64,000 nt of DNA from JBGPLJ01 sp035644395 (GCA_035644395.1 DASQOR010000074.1:1-64000); one strand, 5' to 3'; positions 32,407-42,269 are shown, numbered from the stretch's first letter. Translations and numbers: made by a program. The notes: generated by a model from the letters alone, not told the origin.

Positions 32407-33687
32407 TTATCGCCCGGCGTCGACGGCGAACACCGAAGTCTCCGTCAGGCGCGGGTTGTCGAAGCGCACGAGCTCGCCCGCCCGCTTGCCCGGAACCGGA
32501 AAGAGGCGCGCGGACAGGGGTTTACGAAGTTTCACGGCGAGCGACGCCACGTCGCCGACGATGCGCGCGACGGTATCGGCCGTGCAGTCGCCCGGAATCG
32601 GAACGACGTCGAGGCCCGTGCCGCAGACGGAGGAATAGAGCAGCAGCTCCTCGATGCCGTAGCGTCCCTCGACGGCGCGCGCCGCCAGCACCGGTTCCTC
32701 GAGCACGGGCAGCATGAGCCCGGCGTAGCCGCAGGTCTTCACGCTCAGCGTCTTCAGGGCCGAGGTGATCGCGGCGCAGGCGCCGAGCGTCGAAGCCGAT
32801 CCGAAGGGCACGTGCGTCAGGGCTTCGATGGCCGCGCCAATGCTGCTATCCATCGCCGGCGCCGGCGAAGGATCGATGCCGAGATAGCGCACGCCCTCCT
32901 TCGCTGCGAGCTCGAGGCCGATGCGCTCCACGGCGCCGAGCTCGTGATTGAAGAGGTTCCGCAGGCGCTGCTCGCCTTCCAGGGGATCGTGCGCACCGGT
33001 GAACGCCTCCTCGACGAGTCCCGGCGTTTCGAGCCCGATGGCAATCGAAGCCGCGCCTTCGTGAAAGCCGACGGGGAAGAACGGTGTTCCGGCCGGAATG
33101 TTGGCAGCGGCCGCGAAGCGGAAATTCGCGACGCCGCCGGGCAGCGCCTTGGCGAGCGCGAGCATGACGCCTGCGGCGGTCGCGCAGGTCTTGCGATGCA
33201 CGCCGCCCTCCGCCGACGCGACACTCGTGCTGAACATCAGCGTGGCCGTGCGTTGCACGAGCTCGGCGCACCAGGCGGCAAGCGTCGCATCCGCGCGATC
33301 GTCGACCAGCAGCGGCCCAAGACTCAGGAAGATCTGATCGCTCTGCACGGCCTTGTCGAGCGCAATGAGTGCCGGCAGTGCCCGATCGCGGGCCGCAGGG
33401 TCCATCGCGGCGATGATCGGCTGCGTCGCGATCCGGAGGGTTTGCACTTCGTAGCCAGCGTCTTCGAACCGGCGGCGTGCGCGTCGAAGCAATGCAACCG
33501 TCTTGTCGATCGCCGCCAGATCGCCCAGCGAATCGAGCGTGAGTCCCGCCGTGACCGTGCGCACGCGCAGGCGGGGCGCGCCGCGGGCCGATTTCTGCTC
33601 GTCCGCCATCGACGACGACGACGCGATGGCCGATGCCATTGCACCGGTGCCGACCGTCGCGATGAATTCCCGTCGGGTCGGAGTCAT
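32407..33687 (-). CDS. DUF711 family protein with Tat signal
   Basis: A 426-residue protein with a twin-arginine leader (TRREFIATVGTGAMASAIA) and a DUF711 domain, a family related by fold to pyruvate-formate-lyase-type barrels but without known activity. Distinct stretches are RTVTAGLTLDSLGDL, GVRYLGIDPSPAPAMDSSIG and LLLYSSVCGTGLDVVPIPGD. A Tat signal suggests a folded, possibly cofactor-bearing periplasmic protein, unusual for DUF711. It is four bases after the DUF3999 gene. Confidence 0.82.
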   Translation of the reverse strand: MTPTRREFIATVGTGAMASAIASSSSMADEQKSARGAPRLRVRTVTAGLTLDSLGDLAAIDKTVALLRRARRRFEDAGYEVQTLRIATQPIIAAMDPAARDRALPALIALDKAVQSDQIFLSLGPLLVDDRADATLAAWCAELVQRTATLMFSTSVASAEGGVHRKTCATAAGVMLALAKALPGGVANFRFAAAANIPAGTPFFPVGFHEGAASIAIGLETPGLVEEAFTGAHDPLEGEQRLRNLFNHELGAVERIGLELAAKEGVRYLGIDPSPAPAMDSSIGAAIEALTHVPFGSASTLGACAAITSALKTLSVKTCGYAGLMLPVLEEPVLAARAVEGRYGIEELLLYSSVCGTGLDVVPIPGDCTADTVARIVGDVASLAVKLRKPLSARLFPVPGKRAGELVRFDNPRLTETSVFAVDAGR

Positions 33688-33691
33688 GCCG

Positions 33692-35056
33692 TCATTCCTT
33701 GCGGGTGTCGCGCGCGAGTCGCAGGGCCATGAAGGCGAGGATGACGACGCCGAGGCCGAGCACGACCCAGAGTAGCGTTGTCTTCCACGGATACGCTGCC
33801 GGGGGCTGGCTCAGGCGGGATTCGCCGCCGAGCGCTTGCTGCGGGCCGAGCGATGCCATCGCAATCGTCACGCGGCTGGCGCCGCCGCCGGCCGTCGCAA
33901 GGGCCGGCAGGATCGATTCCACCGCCGCCTGGGCGGGCAGCGCGCCCGCATTGCCGTAGACAAGCTGGAAGGGCCCGTCGCCCCGTGCGATGAACACCAG
34001 TTCGTGCGGGATCCAGCCGAGCGTCAGCTTCGGTGCGCGCTTGCCGAGCCCGCCGCGATCGACGTCGATCTTGACCCGCCAGTAACGATCGTTGTCATCG
34101 CCGATCGCAACCCAGCCGCTCGTCAGTTCTCCGCCGGCACCCGTCAAGCGGTAGAAGCCGCGCTGCGCGACCGGTTGCCATGGTGCGGCCGCCTGCTCGC
34201 GGGAGAAGATTTCGGCCTGCACCACGCTGTTCGATTCCGGCAGCTCGAGGCCGACGCGATCCACGGGTATGCGCGCACCCGCATCGAAACGGAATTCGCC
34301 CGGCTGCGTGTCGCTCGTCAGCGCGGCAACCGTCAGCGTCTTGCGGGCGATCTCGATGAGATCGTCCGTCGGTTCGCCCGCAACGCCCGTCAACTGGAAG
34401 GGCGCCTGGCCGTCGACCCAGGTGAGGCGCCAGTACTTTGCCTTGAGGGGCGAGAATTCGATGCGTCGCTCGATGAGGCGGTCGCCGTGCGTGCCGAGAT
34501 TCGCGATCGCGGCCCCCGGCAGTATCAGCTGCCAGGCGCTCAGGTCGTCCGACACCTCGACGCGCAGGCGCCCCGCGAATTCGGCGGCGTCCGCCGGCCA
34601 ATCGAGCGTGAAGGCCGCAAGCGGCCGAGTCACGGCGCGCGTGTCGAGAATGTAGCTCACGTTGCCGGGAGCGTCCTTGCCTGCCCCGTGTGCTTCGACG
34701 TTGAGCGCGCCGCGTCCCGATTCGATCGTCACGCGAACGGCGTCAAGCGATGCCGGCGAGAGACTCGTGATCGGAAAGAGCGGCAGCCGCTCGGCCGGAA
34801 ATTTCCGGACGGCGTCGAGGCGCGGCCGCCGCAACGCATACGGCACGACTTCGCCCCGGGCGTTGAAGACCCGCAGATCGCCGAGATCCGCCCGCACCGC
34901 GCGCTGGTAGACCTCGATCGGAAGCGCCAGCCGGTAGCCGGCGGCCGTCTCCGTGACGACGATTCGCTGCGCGTAGGCGAAGTCCTGCGGGCTTGATTCC
35001 GCCGCGCTGGCGGCGCCGACGGCGAGCAGCACTGCGGGCAACATGCGAAGGCTCAT
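33692..35056 (-). CDS. DUF3999 periplasmic/inner-membrane protein
   Basis: A 454-residue protein with a signal peptide (MLPAVLLAVGAASAAESSP), a large all-beta periplasmic part with DUF3999 features (YRLALPIEVYQRAVRADLGD, YALRRP) and a C-terminal membrane helix (LLWVVLGLGVVILAFMAL). Function unknown. Its start overlaps the stop of the DUF2339 gene (ATGA); DUF2339-DUF3999 pairs occur in many proteobacteria, so the two likely act in one complex. Confidence 0.87.
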   Translation of the reverse strand: MSLRMLPAVLLAVGAASAAESSPQDFAYAQRIVVTETAAGYRLALPIEVYQRAVRADLGDLRVFNARGEVVPYALRRPRLDAVRKFPAERLPLFPITSLSPASLDAVRVTIESGRGALNVEAHGAGKDAPGNVSYILDTRAVTRPLAAFTLDWPADAAEFAGRLRVEVSDDLSAWQLILPGAAIANLGTHGDRLIERRIEFSPLKAKYWRLTWVDGQAPFQLTGVAGEPTDDLIEIARKTLTVAALTSDTQPGEFRFDAGARIPVDRVGLELPESNSVVQAEIFSREQAAAPWQPVAQRGFYRLTGAGGELTSGWVAIGDDNDRYWRVKIDVDRGGLGKRAPKLTLGWIPHELVFIARGDGPFQLVYGNAGALPAQAAVESILPALATAGGGASRVTIAMASLGPQQALGGESRLSQPPAAYPWKTTLLWVVLGLGVVILAFMALRLARDTRKE

Positions 35057-37800
35057 TTTTCCTCCGGCGCCGCGGGCGGCAGCGGCGAGAAGTAGCCGAT
35101 GACGAGCATCAGCATGCCGACTCCCAGGAATGAAACGATGCGTCCGACCGTCGCGACGCGCGACAGGTCGATGGCCAGGAGCTTCGCGACCACGACACAG
35201 AGCAGGACGGCGCCCGTGATCCAGAGCGCCCGTCTCGCGCGCCGCGTGGCGAACAGCATCGCCGCCACCGCGAGCAGCGTCCAGAAGATCGTGATCGACG
35301 TCTGCACGACCGTCGAGCGCATCATCGGCTCGAAATCGTAGGGCACGCCCGTGAAATGGTGAATGCTGCGCAGGAGCACGGTGTTCGCCCAGAAAAAGAC
35401 GAAAGCCGCCAGCAGAAACTGCCAGGCCCGCTCGCTGACGGCCGAGTAGAGATCGAAGCCGACGCGCCGCGCGTGCAAGACGTACTGCACGAGCGCGAGC
35501 AGCACGAGCGCCTCGGCGATGTCGAGCGGGTTGAGCAGCGGAAGGTACGGAAGCGGCGCGGCATCACCGGCGAGCGCCACATGGGTCACGACGGCCCAGC
35601 CGGTGGTGAACAGGGCAAGGCCCGCTCCGCCGATCGCGACATAGGCCGCGCGATGCGCACGGAAGGGCCAGGCAACCGCCTCGCCGAGCTTCGGCAGGAC
35701 ATAGAGGATGACTGCCGGCACGATGACCCAACCGATGGCGGCCCAGGAAGCACTGCCGGCGACGGCGCGATCGATCTCCCAGGCGAGTTCCCAGCCGGCG
35801 AGCGCGGCGACGAGCCAGAGCGACGTCACGTGCAGGAAATTCGCAGCGGCCGAGCCACCCATTCCCTCGTGACGCCGGCAGATGACGTAGAAAGCGAGGA
35901 AGGCAAGCGGCCAGGCGAGGAAACCACCGTCCTCGGCCGGGTGATTGCCATGCATCACGGCAGCGGTGAACGCGACCAGCATGACGGGCAGCAGGCAGAG
36001 CGCCGGGGCGCGGGCGATCGGCAGGTCGAGCCGGCGCGAAACCTCGCTGCAGGCGAACGCCGTCAGCGCCAGGAAGCTGAGCACGGCCGACGGCTCGTAC
36101 CGGGCGGTCACGTGACGGTCGATTTCCGTCAGCCCGGCGATCAACCACCAGAGCAGGCCGAAGATGAAGAGCACCTCCGACACCCGCGCTTCGTAGTCCA
36201 TGAGGCGCGCCTGGTTGCGACGGAACGTGATGCTCGCAAAGATCGACGCGGCGCTGATCATGAGCCCGCCGAGAAACGTGCTGTTGAGGATCGGCAGCGC
36301 TTCCGGCGCGACATGCAGGTCCTTCCAGAAAATGATGCCGGCGGCGACCTGCAGCAAGGCGCCGCTCGCGCGCGGGAGCTTGCGATTCTGCCGGCAGCCG
36401 ATCCAGACGAGCGCCGCGCCTTCGAACGCCCAGCTGGCCGAGCTCCAGCGTCCATCGAGTGCGAGCGGCACCGCGAGCGTGAGGAACGCGACGCCGAGCG
36501 CCAGGAACGCTTCCACGAGCAGCCGCAGCGATTCCCGCCGCCGCTCATGCAACAGCCACGCAATCGCGATGTAGAGCGCGCTCAGCGCGAGTGCACTGTA
36601 TGCGAGGGCGAAGCGATCGTCGTGCAGCAGCCCCGATTGAATGCCGAACGCAATGATCGGCGTGCCGAAGATGAGTGTGCCGTCGACATAACCCTTCAGG
36701 TCCGGGGGCTGGCGCACCGCGTACAGGATCGCGATCACGAGATAGAAGAGGAAGAAGAGGATCAGGAAAGGCTCGGTGCTCGCGAAGAGCTCCGGCCGGT
36801 ATCGCAGGACGCCCCAGGCGATGCCGATGACGAAGGTGAACGCGAAGCCGACAAGGTTGAGCGGGCGCCAGGCGCGATACCAGGCGATCGCGAGAATGCC
36901 CGTGTTGAGCACCGCGTAGTAGCTGAAGAGGAAGACGTGATTGCCCTGCCCCGTCGACGCGAGGATGGGCGCGAGAAAACCGCCGGCGATGCCGAGCACG
37001 GCAACGGCCATCGAGTTCTGCAGGATGGCGATCGCCGCGGACAACGCGGCGATCGCCACGAGGAGTCCGAAGGTCGGCGCTGCCGCCAGCACGTGATAGA
37101 GCCGAAAGGCCGCGAACACCGTCAGGTAGAGAATCGCGATTGCGCCGCCTTGCAGGGCCAGGGCATATCCGGCGCGCTTGAGGCGCAACCTCCACCCGAG
37201 AACCAGCAGCACTGCTGCGCCCAGTGCGACGGCGCTCAGCCGGAATTCGATCGGGACGGTGACGCGCTGCGCGACGTAGCGGACGAGAAAGGCGACGCCG
37301 ATGAAGAGAATGACGATGCCGGCGCGCACCAGCGTGTTTCCGCCGGTGAAGTACTCGCGGACCCAGCGCACGATCGGCGGCTCCATGGGCTCCGGCCTCG
37401 GCGTTCGGGCTGCTTGCGACAGCGGCGGCTCGGCGAACGATGGGCGCGCCGGTCGAGGCGGCGGCGGGGACGCCGCTGGCAGATCGAAGTCGAGGCTTGG
37501 CATGGGCGGGGGCGCAGCCGGCCGAACCGGCGGTGGCGCGGGCGCTGGCGTGACCATCGGTGCCGGCGCCGCTTGTGCGGCCCGGGTATCTCGAGCCGCG
37601 AGACTCTGCTGGAGCCCGAGAAGCCGCCCCTCAAGCCCATCCACTTGCTGCTCGAGCGTTGCCGTTCGCTGCCGTGCCTGGATGAGCGCGGTAACGGCCC
37701 AGCCAACGACGGCGCCCAGGATGGCGCCGAGCAGCTCCTCGCTCATTCCCGCAACCTGGTAGCCGAGGAATGCCCCGACCAGAGCAGCAACCAATCCCAT
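35053..37800 (-). CDS. DUF2339 polytopic membrane protein
   Basis: A 915-residue protein with an N-terminal helix pair, a Pro/Ala-rich linker at about 75-130, the motif EYFTGGNTLVRAGIVILFIG near 155-175 and more than 20 predicted membrane helices. This is a full-length DUF2339 protein, a family of unknown role thought to be cell-envelope related. The linker has a short coiled coil before it (QVDGLEGRLLGLQQSL). It heads a four-base-overlapping pair with DUF3999. Confidence 0.88.
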   Translation of the reverse strand: MGLVAALVGAFLGYQVAGMSEELLGAILGAVVGWAVTALIQARQRTATLEQQVDGLEGRLLGLQQSLAARDTRAAQAAPAPMVTPAPAPPPVRPAAPPPMPSLDFDLPAASPPPPRPARPSFAEPPLSQAARTPRPEPMEPPIVRWVREYFTGGNTLVRAGIVILFIGVAFLVRYVAQRVTVPIEFRLSAVALGAAVLLVLGWRLRLKRAGYALALQGGAIAILYLTVFAAFRLYHVLAAAPTFGLLVAIAALSAAIAILQNSMAVAVLGIAGGFLAPILASTGQGNHVFLFSYYAVLNTGILAIAWYRAWRPLNLVGFAFTFVIGIAWGVLRYRPELFASTEPFLILFFLFYLVIAILYAVRQPPDLKGYVDGTLIFGTPIIAFGIQSGLLHDDRFALAYSALALSALYIAIAWLLHERRRESLRLLVEAFLALGVAFLTLAVPLALDGRWSSASWAFEGAALVWIGCRQNRKLPRASGALLQVAAGIIFWKDLHVAPEALPILNSTFLGGLMISAASIFASITFRRNQARLMDYEARVSEVLFIFGLLWWLIAGLTEIDRHVTARYEPSAVLSFLALTAFACSEVSRRLDLPIARAPALCLLPVMLVAFTAAVMHGNHPAEDGGFLAWPLAFLAFYVICRRHEGMGGSAAANFLHVTSLWLVAALAGWELAWEIDRAVAGSASWAAIGWVIVPAVILYVLPKLGEAVAWPFRAHRAAYVAIGGAGLALFTTGWAVVTHVALAGDAAPLPYLPLLNPLDIAEALVLLALVQYVLHARRVGFDLYSAVSERAWQFLLAAFVFFWANTVLLRSIHHFTGVPYDFEPMMRSTVVQTSITIFWTLLAVAAMLFATRRARRALWITGAVLLCVVVAKLLAIDLSRVATVGRIVSFLGVGMLMLVIGYFSPLPPAAPEEK

Positions 37801-37969
37801 AGGGCCCCCCGATTCGCGGCCCTGGTGGAGCCGGCTCCCTTTTCCCGCAGCATGTCATGCCGGCCGACCCAACACCAAGCGCGCCGGCTCGCCAGCGCCG
37901 ACGCGAGTTGGTAGTGTCGCGAAGGGATCCGAAGGAGGCGCCAGTCCTCCGATCGACCGGGGGGCGACG

Positions 37970-39907
37970 ATGTTCGGTCAAGCAGGATGCCGCGGGTTGC
38001 TGCGCGCGACCGCCGCGCTTTTCATCGGCTGCGCGCTCGCACACGCCGAACCACCGCCGCTGGACGCGTTCTTCCAGGGGGCCCGGCTCAAGGACGTCAG
38101 CATTTCACCCGACGGGCGGTATCTCGCGCTGATCGCGAGGCTCGACGGCAAGCCGTTCGTCGCGGTGAAGGATCGCCAATCGACAGCGGCCGCAGTGCCT
38201 GTCCTTGCGATCGATCCGAAGGAGCACTACGAACCGATGTGGTGCCACTGGGCGAACGACACCCGCATCCTCTGCGCCTTCCTCGGCCGCGACAACGGGC
38301 GCGACCTCGCGAAGCACTACGGCGTCACGCGTCTCGTCGCCGTGAATGCCGACGGCAGCCAGCAGAAGATCATCGTGCAGCAGTCGTTCACCTTCGGCGG
38401 CGAGACCCAGCAGTTCCAGGACCGCATCATCGACTGGACGCCGGCGGATCCGAGGACGGTGCTCATCGAATCCCAGGACGCGGTCGACCGGGAGCTCGGC
38501 GTCTACACGCTCGACGTCTACTCGGGCTACATGAATCTCGTCGTCAATCCGCACGATGACATCGGCGACTTCGACAGCGACGGGCAGGGCAATGTGCGGC
38601 TCGGCGCCGGCATGGACCCGGACGGCAAGGTTTCCTTCTTCGCCCGCCTGGCCGGCGAGAAATCCTGGCGCCGCGTGACCCGCGTCGATCATCTGTCGCT
38701 GTCGGCCGCCTTCGAGCCGATCGCCGTCATCCCGAACACCAATTTTGCCTGGGCCATTCGCGACAAGGACGGCAGCCGGGCGCTCTGGAAGATCGACCTC
38801 GAGGACAAGGTCGATCCGATCCTCGTCTACTCGAAGCCCGGCGTCGACGTGTCGCCGCTCCTGAGCTCGAACCGCGAGCTCCTCGCCGTCACCTACGAGG
38901 GCGACGAGAGCGGATTCTTCTACACGGATACGCGTGCGCACCTCATCGGGGAAATGCTGCCACGGCTTTTCCCGGGCCGGCGCGTCACCTGGGAAGACAC
39001 GACGGCCGATCTGAGGACCGTGGCCGTGCGGGTGGACAGCGATACCAGCCCGCCGAGCTTCAGCCTGCTCGACATCAGCAAGGAAAAGCCGACGCTTGCG
39101 ACGATCGGCTCGAGCTATCCCGGCCTCGTGAAGTACGAGCTGGCGCCGAAGAAGATCATCGAGTACCCGGCCGGTGACGGCACGATGATCCCCGGCTACC
39201 TGACCTTGCCCGTCGGCAAGGATGCGGCCCGGGTGCCGCTCATCCTGATGCCGCACGGCGGCCCGGGCTCGCGCGACACCTGGGGTTTCGACTCCTGGGC
39301 CCAGTTCCTCGCGAGCCGCGGCTACGCGGTGCTGCAAATGAATTTTCGCGGCTCGACGGGCTACGGCAGCAACTGGCACAAGGCCGCCTACAAGGACTGG
39401 GGAGGCCTGCCCTATTCCGACGTGATGGACGGGCTCAAGTGGGCGAAATCGCAGCACATTGGCGATGCCGGCAAGGTCTGTGTCGTCGGGGCGAGTTTCG
39501 GCGGCTACCTGTCGCTGCTTGCGGCAACGCGCGACAGCGCGCAACTGCGCTGTATCGTCAGCATCGCGGGAGTGAGCGATCTCGAGGAGCTCCTGAGCGA
39601 CGAGCTCTTCTGGCAGGGCGGCAAGTTCGCCAGGGACTACATCGGCAGCAACACCGAGAAGCTGCAGCGGGATTCCCCGCGCCGCCACGCGGCCTCGATC
39701 AACGTTCCGGTGCTGCTCATCCACGGCGACGAGGACTACACGGTCGAGGTCGACCAGACGAAGATGATGGACGCGGCGCTGAGCTCCGCCCACAAGACGC
39801 ACAAGGTCGTGATCGTTCCCGGTTGCGATCACTACTTCCAGCAGGATTCGCAGCTGCGGACGCTGTTCGAGGAAATGAGCGCTTTCCTGCACGCACAGCT
39901 CGACTGA
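37970..39907 (+). CDS. S9-family prolyl-oligopeptidase-like peptidase
   Basis: A 645-residue exported serine peptidase. A signal peptide (LLRATAALFIGCALAHA) is followed by a beta-propeller and a C-terminal alpha/beta-hydrolase domain. The catalytic triad is Ser509 (GASFGGYL), Asp589 (HGDEDYTV) and His621 (CDHYF). Such acylaminoacyl-peptidase/DPP-like enzymes clear peptides in the periplasm. GGGGGGCGACG precedes the ATG. It is divergent from the DUF2339 gene and stands alone. Confidence 0.9.
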   Translation: MFGQAGCRGLLRATAALFIGCALAHAEPPPLDAFFQGARLKDVSISPDGRYLALIARLDGKPFVAVKDRQSTAAAVPVLAIDPKEHYEPMWCHWANDTRILCAFLGRDNGRDLAKHYGVTRLVAVNADGSQQKIIVQQSFTFGGETQQFQDRIIDWTPADPRTVLIESQDAVDRELGVYTLDVYSGYMNLVVNPHDDIGDFDSDGQGNVRLGAGMDPDGKVSFFARLAGEKSWRRVTRVDHLSLSAAFEPIAVIPNTNFAWAIRDKDGSRALWKIDLEDKVDPILVYSKPGVDVSPLLSSNRELLAVTYEGDESGFFYTDTRAHLIGEMLPRLFPGRRVTWEDTTADLRTVAVRVDSDTSPPSFSLLDISKEKPTLATIGSSYPGLVKYELAPKKIIEYPAGDGTMIPGYLTLPVGKDAARVPLILMPHGGPGSRDTWGFDSWAQFLASRGYAVLQMNFRGSTGYGSNWHKAAYKDWGGLPYSDVMDGLKWAKSQHIGDAGKVCVVGASFGGYLSLLAATRDSAQLRCIVSIAGVSDLEELLSDELFWQGGKFARDYIGSNTEKLQRDSPRRHAASINVPVLLIHGDEDYTVEVDQTKMMDAALSSAHKTHKVVIVPGCDHYFQQDSQLRTLFEEMSAFLHAQLD

Positions 39908-39920
39908 GCCGCGCGGCCGG

Positions 39921-40517
39921 TCACTGGAGCGTCAGCTGGCCGGCGCCCATGTGCACGAGCAGGCGAAAGCTCCCCGGGCCCGAGCGGTGAAACTTGCGGA
40001 AGAAGCCGCCGGTTTCCGCGCCGAGCGCGGAGACGTCGATCTCACCCGTCGTGACCGACGCATCGATGCTCGCGTAGTCGTCCGCGTCGCCGATATTGAT
40101 GTCGAGATCGCCGGCGTGCATCTTCACGTCCTTGCTGCCCCTCACCTCGTTCATCTGCAGGACGCCTGCGGGCATGCGCACCACCAGATTGGTGATGGCG
40201 GGCACGCCGATCAGGATGCGAAAGTCATTGTGCGGCCCTTCAGTGATGCCGCACTCGATGACGTCGCCCTTGACCTTGTAGGTGACCTTGACTGCGGTCG
40301 CCTGGTCCGCCTTCTCGCCATCGAAACCGATGGTGAACTTCGTCGTATCGGAACCCTCGATCACGACCTCGGCGGAGCGGATGTTGAGGGACAGCGTCTT
40401 GCCGGATTCCTGGTCGAACTCGTAGTGCACGCGGCCGGTCTGCGATTCGTCCGCCGCCGACGTCATCGAAAACGACGCCAAGGCCACCAGCGTGGCGATC
40501 GCGGCGATGCCCTTCAT
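39921..40517 (-). CDS. exported beta-structured protein (DUF4097-like)
   Basis: A 198-residue protein with a signal peptide (MKGIAAIATLVALASFSMTSA) and a repetitive beta-rich body with short strands such as LSLNIRSAEVVIEGSD and GEIDVSALGAE. This resembles the DUF4097/adhesin-like beta-helix found next to anti-sigma systems, but the match is by pattern only. GGAGGGTAGTCGT before the ATG at 40517 supports the start. It faces the S9 peptidase gene tail to tail, 13 bases apart. Confidence 0.65.
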   Translation of the reverse strand: MKGIAAIATLVALASFSMTSAADESQTGRVHYEFDQESGKTLSLNIRSAEVVIEGSDTTKFTIGFDGEKADQATAVKVTYKVKGDVIECGITEGPHNDFRILIGVPAITNLVVRMPAGVLQMNEVRGSKDVKMHAGDLDINIGDADDYASIDASVTTGEIDVSALGAETGGFFRKFHRSGPGSFRLLVHMGAGQLTLQ

Positions 40518-40605
40518 ACGACTACCCTCCGCCTTGCACGATAGCATCGACCCGCCGCAGGACGGCATTGTCGCCACCGCGCGACGGCTTCCGCTCATCG
40601 CAGGA

Positions 40606-41412
40606 CTATCGGGCCCGACCCAGGGCCTCGATCGTTTCGGACCAGAGCGCTTCGGTCGCCGCCGCGACGATGCGATCCGAGGAGTGCAGGCCGAGTGGCT
40701 CGCCTTCCCAGTCCGTCACCTTGCCGCCGGCGCCTTCGATCACCGGAATGAGCGCGAGGTAGTCATGCGGCTTCAGCGCCGACTCGATGACGAGGTCGCA
40801 ATGGCCCGAGGCGAGCAGCCCATAGGAGTAGCAGTCGCCGCCGAAGCGGCGCAGTCCCGCCTGCCGGCTCACCGCGTCGTAGCGCCGCCATTCATCGCCG
40901 CGGAACGCGTCCGGCGACGTCGTGTAGATGCGTGCGCTCTGCAATTCGGTACAGCGACTCGTGCGGGCAGGCTCGCCATTGAGCCGCGTCGGGCGCCCCG
41001 TGCAGCCGACCCACCGCTCCGCGCTCGCCGGCGACTCGACGATGCCGATCACCGCGCGATCGCCCTGCATCAGCGCGATCAGCGTACCGAAGAGGGGCAT
41101 GCCGCAAATGAAGCTCTTGGTGCCGTCGATCGGATCGAGCACCCAGGTGAAGTCGCGGCCCGGTTCGTTGGCGAATTCCTCGCCCTGGATGGCGTGGGTC
41201 GGAAACTCGGCGCGGATGAGGCGCCTCAGTTCCGTTTCAATGGCCCGGTCGGCCACCGTCACCGGGCTGTTGTCGGGTTTCTGTTCGATGGCGATGGGCC
41301 GGCGGAAATGCTGGCGGGCGATGACGCGCGCGGCGTCGGCGAGACGCTCCGCAAGCCCAAGCGCGCGATCGAGATCCGTGTGGGGTTCGGTTGGCATCGG
41401 CGGAGGGAGCAT
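40606..41412 (-). CDS. hisN: histidinol-phosphatase, inositol-monophosphatase type
   Basis: A 268-residue metal-dependent phosphatase of the inositol-monophosphatase superfamily. Metal-binding motifs are GEEFANE, WVLDPIDGTKSFICGMPLF, and SALKPHDYLALIPVIEGAGG. The arrangement matches HisN, which removes phosphate from histidinol phosphate in bacteria lacking the HAD-type HisB; an inositol or PAP phosphatase is less likely. It is divergent from ubiE across 39 bases. Confidence 0.87.
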   Translation of the reverse strand: MLPPPMPTEPHTDLDRALGLAERLADAARVIARQHFRRPIAIEQKPDNSPVTVADRAIETELRRLIRAEFPTHAIQGEEFANEPGRDFTWVLDPIDGTKSFICGMPLFGTLIALMQGDRAVIGIVESPASAERWVGCTGRPTRLNGEPARTSRCTELQSARIYTTSPDAFRGDEWRRYDAVSRQAGLRRFGGDCYSYGLLASGHCDLVIESALKPHDYLALIPVIEGAGGKVTDWEGEPLGLHSSDRIVAAATEALWSETIEALGRAR

Positions 41413-41451
41413 GCGCTACAATCATCGCGCATCTCAAATACTTAGAAGCGC

Positions 41452-42201
41452 ATGACCGACCCCAAGACCACCGATTTCGGCTACGAGGAAGTGCCCTGGA
41501 GCGAGAAGGCCCGGCGCGTCCGCGGCGTATTCGATTCGGTCGCCGACCAGTACGACGTGATGAACGACCTCATGTCGCTCGGCGTTCACCGCCTGTGGAA
41601 GTCCTTCACCCTGAGCCAGACCGGACTGAAGCCCGGCGGCCGGGCGCTCGACGTCGCCGGAGGCACGGGCGACCTGGCGGCGGGCCTTGCCAAGCAGGTG
41701 GGTGAGAAGGGCTTCGTGGTCCTCTCCGATATCAACGAAGCCATGCTGGTGCGCGGCCGCGACCGGCTGCTCGACCGCGGCGTCGGCGGCAACGTGAGCT
41801 GCGCGCTGGCGAACGCGGAGAAACTGCCCTTTGCCGACAATTTCTTCGATTGCGTGACCATCGGCTTTGGCCTGCGCAATGTCACCGACAAGCCGGCGGC
41901 GCTGCGATCCGTGCTGCGGGTGCTGAGGCCCGGCGGCCAGCTTCTCGTGCTCGAGTTCTCCAAGCCGACCGTGGCACCGCTCAAGCCGATCTACGACGTC
42001 TACTCTTTCCGCGTGCTTCCGCTGCTGGGCAGGCTGGTCGCGAACGACGAGGCGAGTTACCGGTATCTCGCCGAATCGATCCGCCGGCATCCGGACCAGG
42101 AGACGCTGCTCGCGATGATGCGCGACGCGGGCTTCGGCGAGACGAAGTATCACAACCTCACCGGCGGAATCGTCGCGGTGCATCGGGGGTACAAGCTGTA
42201 A
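41452..42201 (+). CDS. ubiE: ubiquinone/menaquinone methyltransferase UbiE
   Basis: UbiE adds the C2 methyl group in ubiquinone (and menaquinone) synthesis. The protein has 249 residues with the UbiE signatures FDSVADQYDVMNDLMSLGVH near residues 29-48 and LRNVTDKPAALR, and the SAM-binding DVAGGTGDLA. It starts the ubiE-ubiJ-ubiB run, the usual gammaproteobacterial order. A TACAAT at 41417-41422 may be its -10 box. Two REP-like palindromes separate it from ubiJ. Confidence 0.96.
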   Translation: MTDPKTTDFGYEEVPWSEKARRVRGVFDSVADQYDVMNDLMSLGVHRLWKSFTLSQTGLKPGGRALDVAGGTGDLAAGLAKQVGEKGFVVLSDINEAMLVRGRDRLLDRGVGGNVSCALANAEKLPFADNFFDCVTIGFGLRNVTDKPAALRSVLRVLRPGGQLLVLEFSKPTVAPLKPIYDVYSFRVLPLLGRLVANDEASYRYLAESIRRHPDQETLLAMMRDAGFGETKYHNLTGGIVAVHRGYKL

Positions 42202-42203
42202 GA

Positions 42204-42255
42204 GGGGACAGACTGAAGTCTGTCCCCAAGAGGGGACAGACTGAAGTCTGTCCCC
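42204..42255. repeat. two tandem REP-like palindromes, GACTGAAGTC type
   Basis: Two identical 24-base palindromes (42204-42227 and 42232-42255; arms GGGGACAGACT and AGTCTGTCCCC around GA) separated by AAGA. The second is followed by TGGCTAATAAAGG, which runs into the ubiJ ribosome site; the copy at 45222 has the same TGGCTAATA flank, so the repeat unit is about 35 bases. They lie between ubiE and ubiJ within the likely operon. Confidence 0.95.
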
Positions 42256-42269
42256 TGGCTAATAAAGGT

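Noticed and set aside
31405..33732. 775-codon plus-strand open frame opposite DUF2721, the membrane protein and DUF711
   Set aside because: Covers three real genes; low-complexity charged translation typical of antisense frames.
35356..37914. Very long plus-strand open frame (about 850 codons) opposite the DUF2339 gene
   Set aside because: It is an Arg/Glu/Asp/Gln-rich shadow of a high-GC gene; DUF2339 on the other strand has clear family motifs and membrane helices.
38105..39892. Long minus-strand frame opposite the S9 peptidase
   Set aside because: The plus strand has the complete Ser-Asp-His triad and a signal peptide; the antisense frame has no motif.
41391..41422. Full sigma-70 promoter TTGGCA/TACAAT for ubiE
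   Set aside because: Spacing is 20 bases, longer than usual, so only the -10-like hexamer was mentioned.
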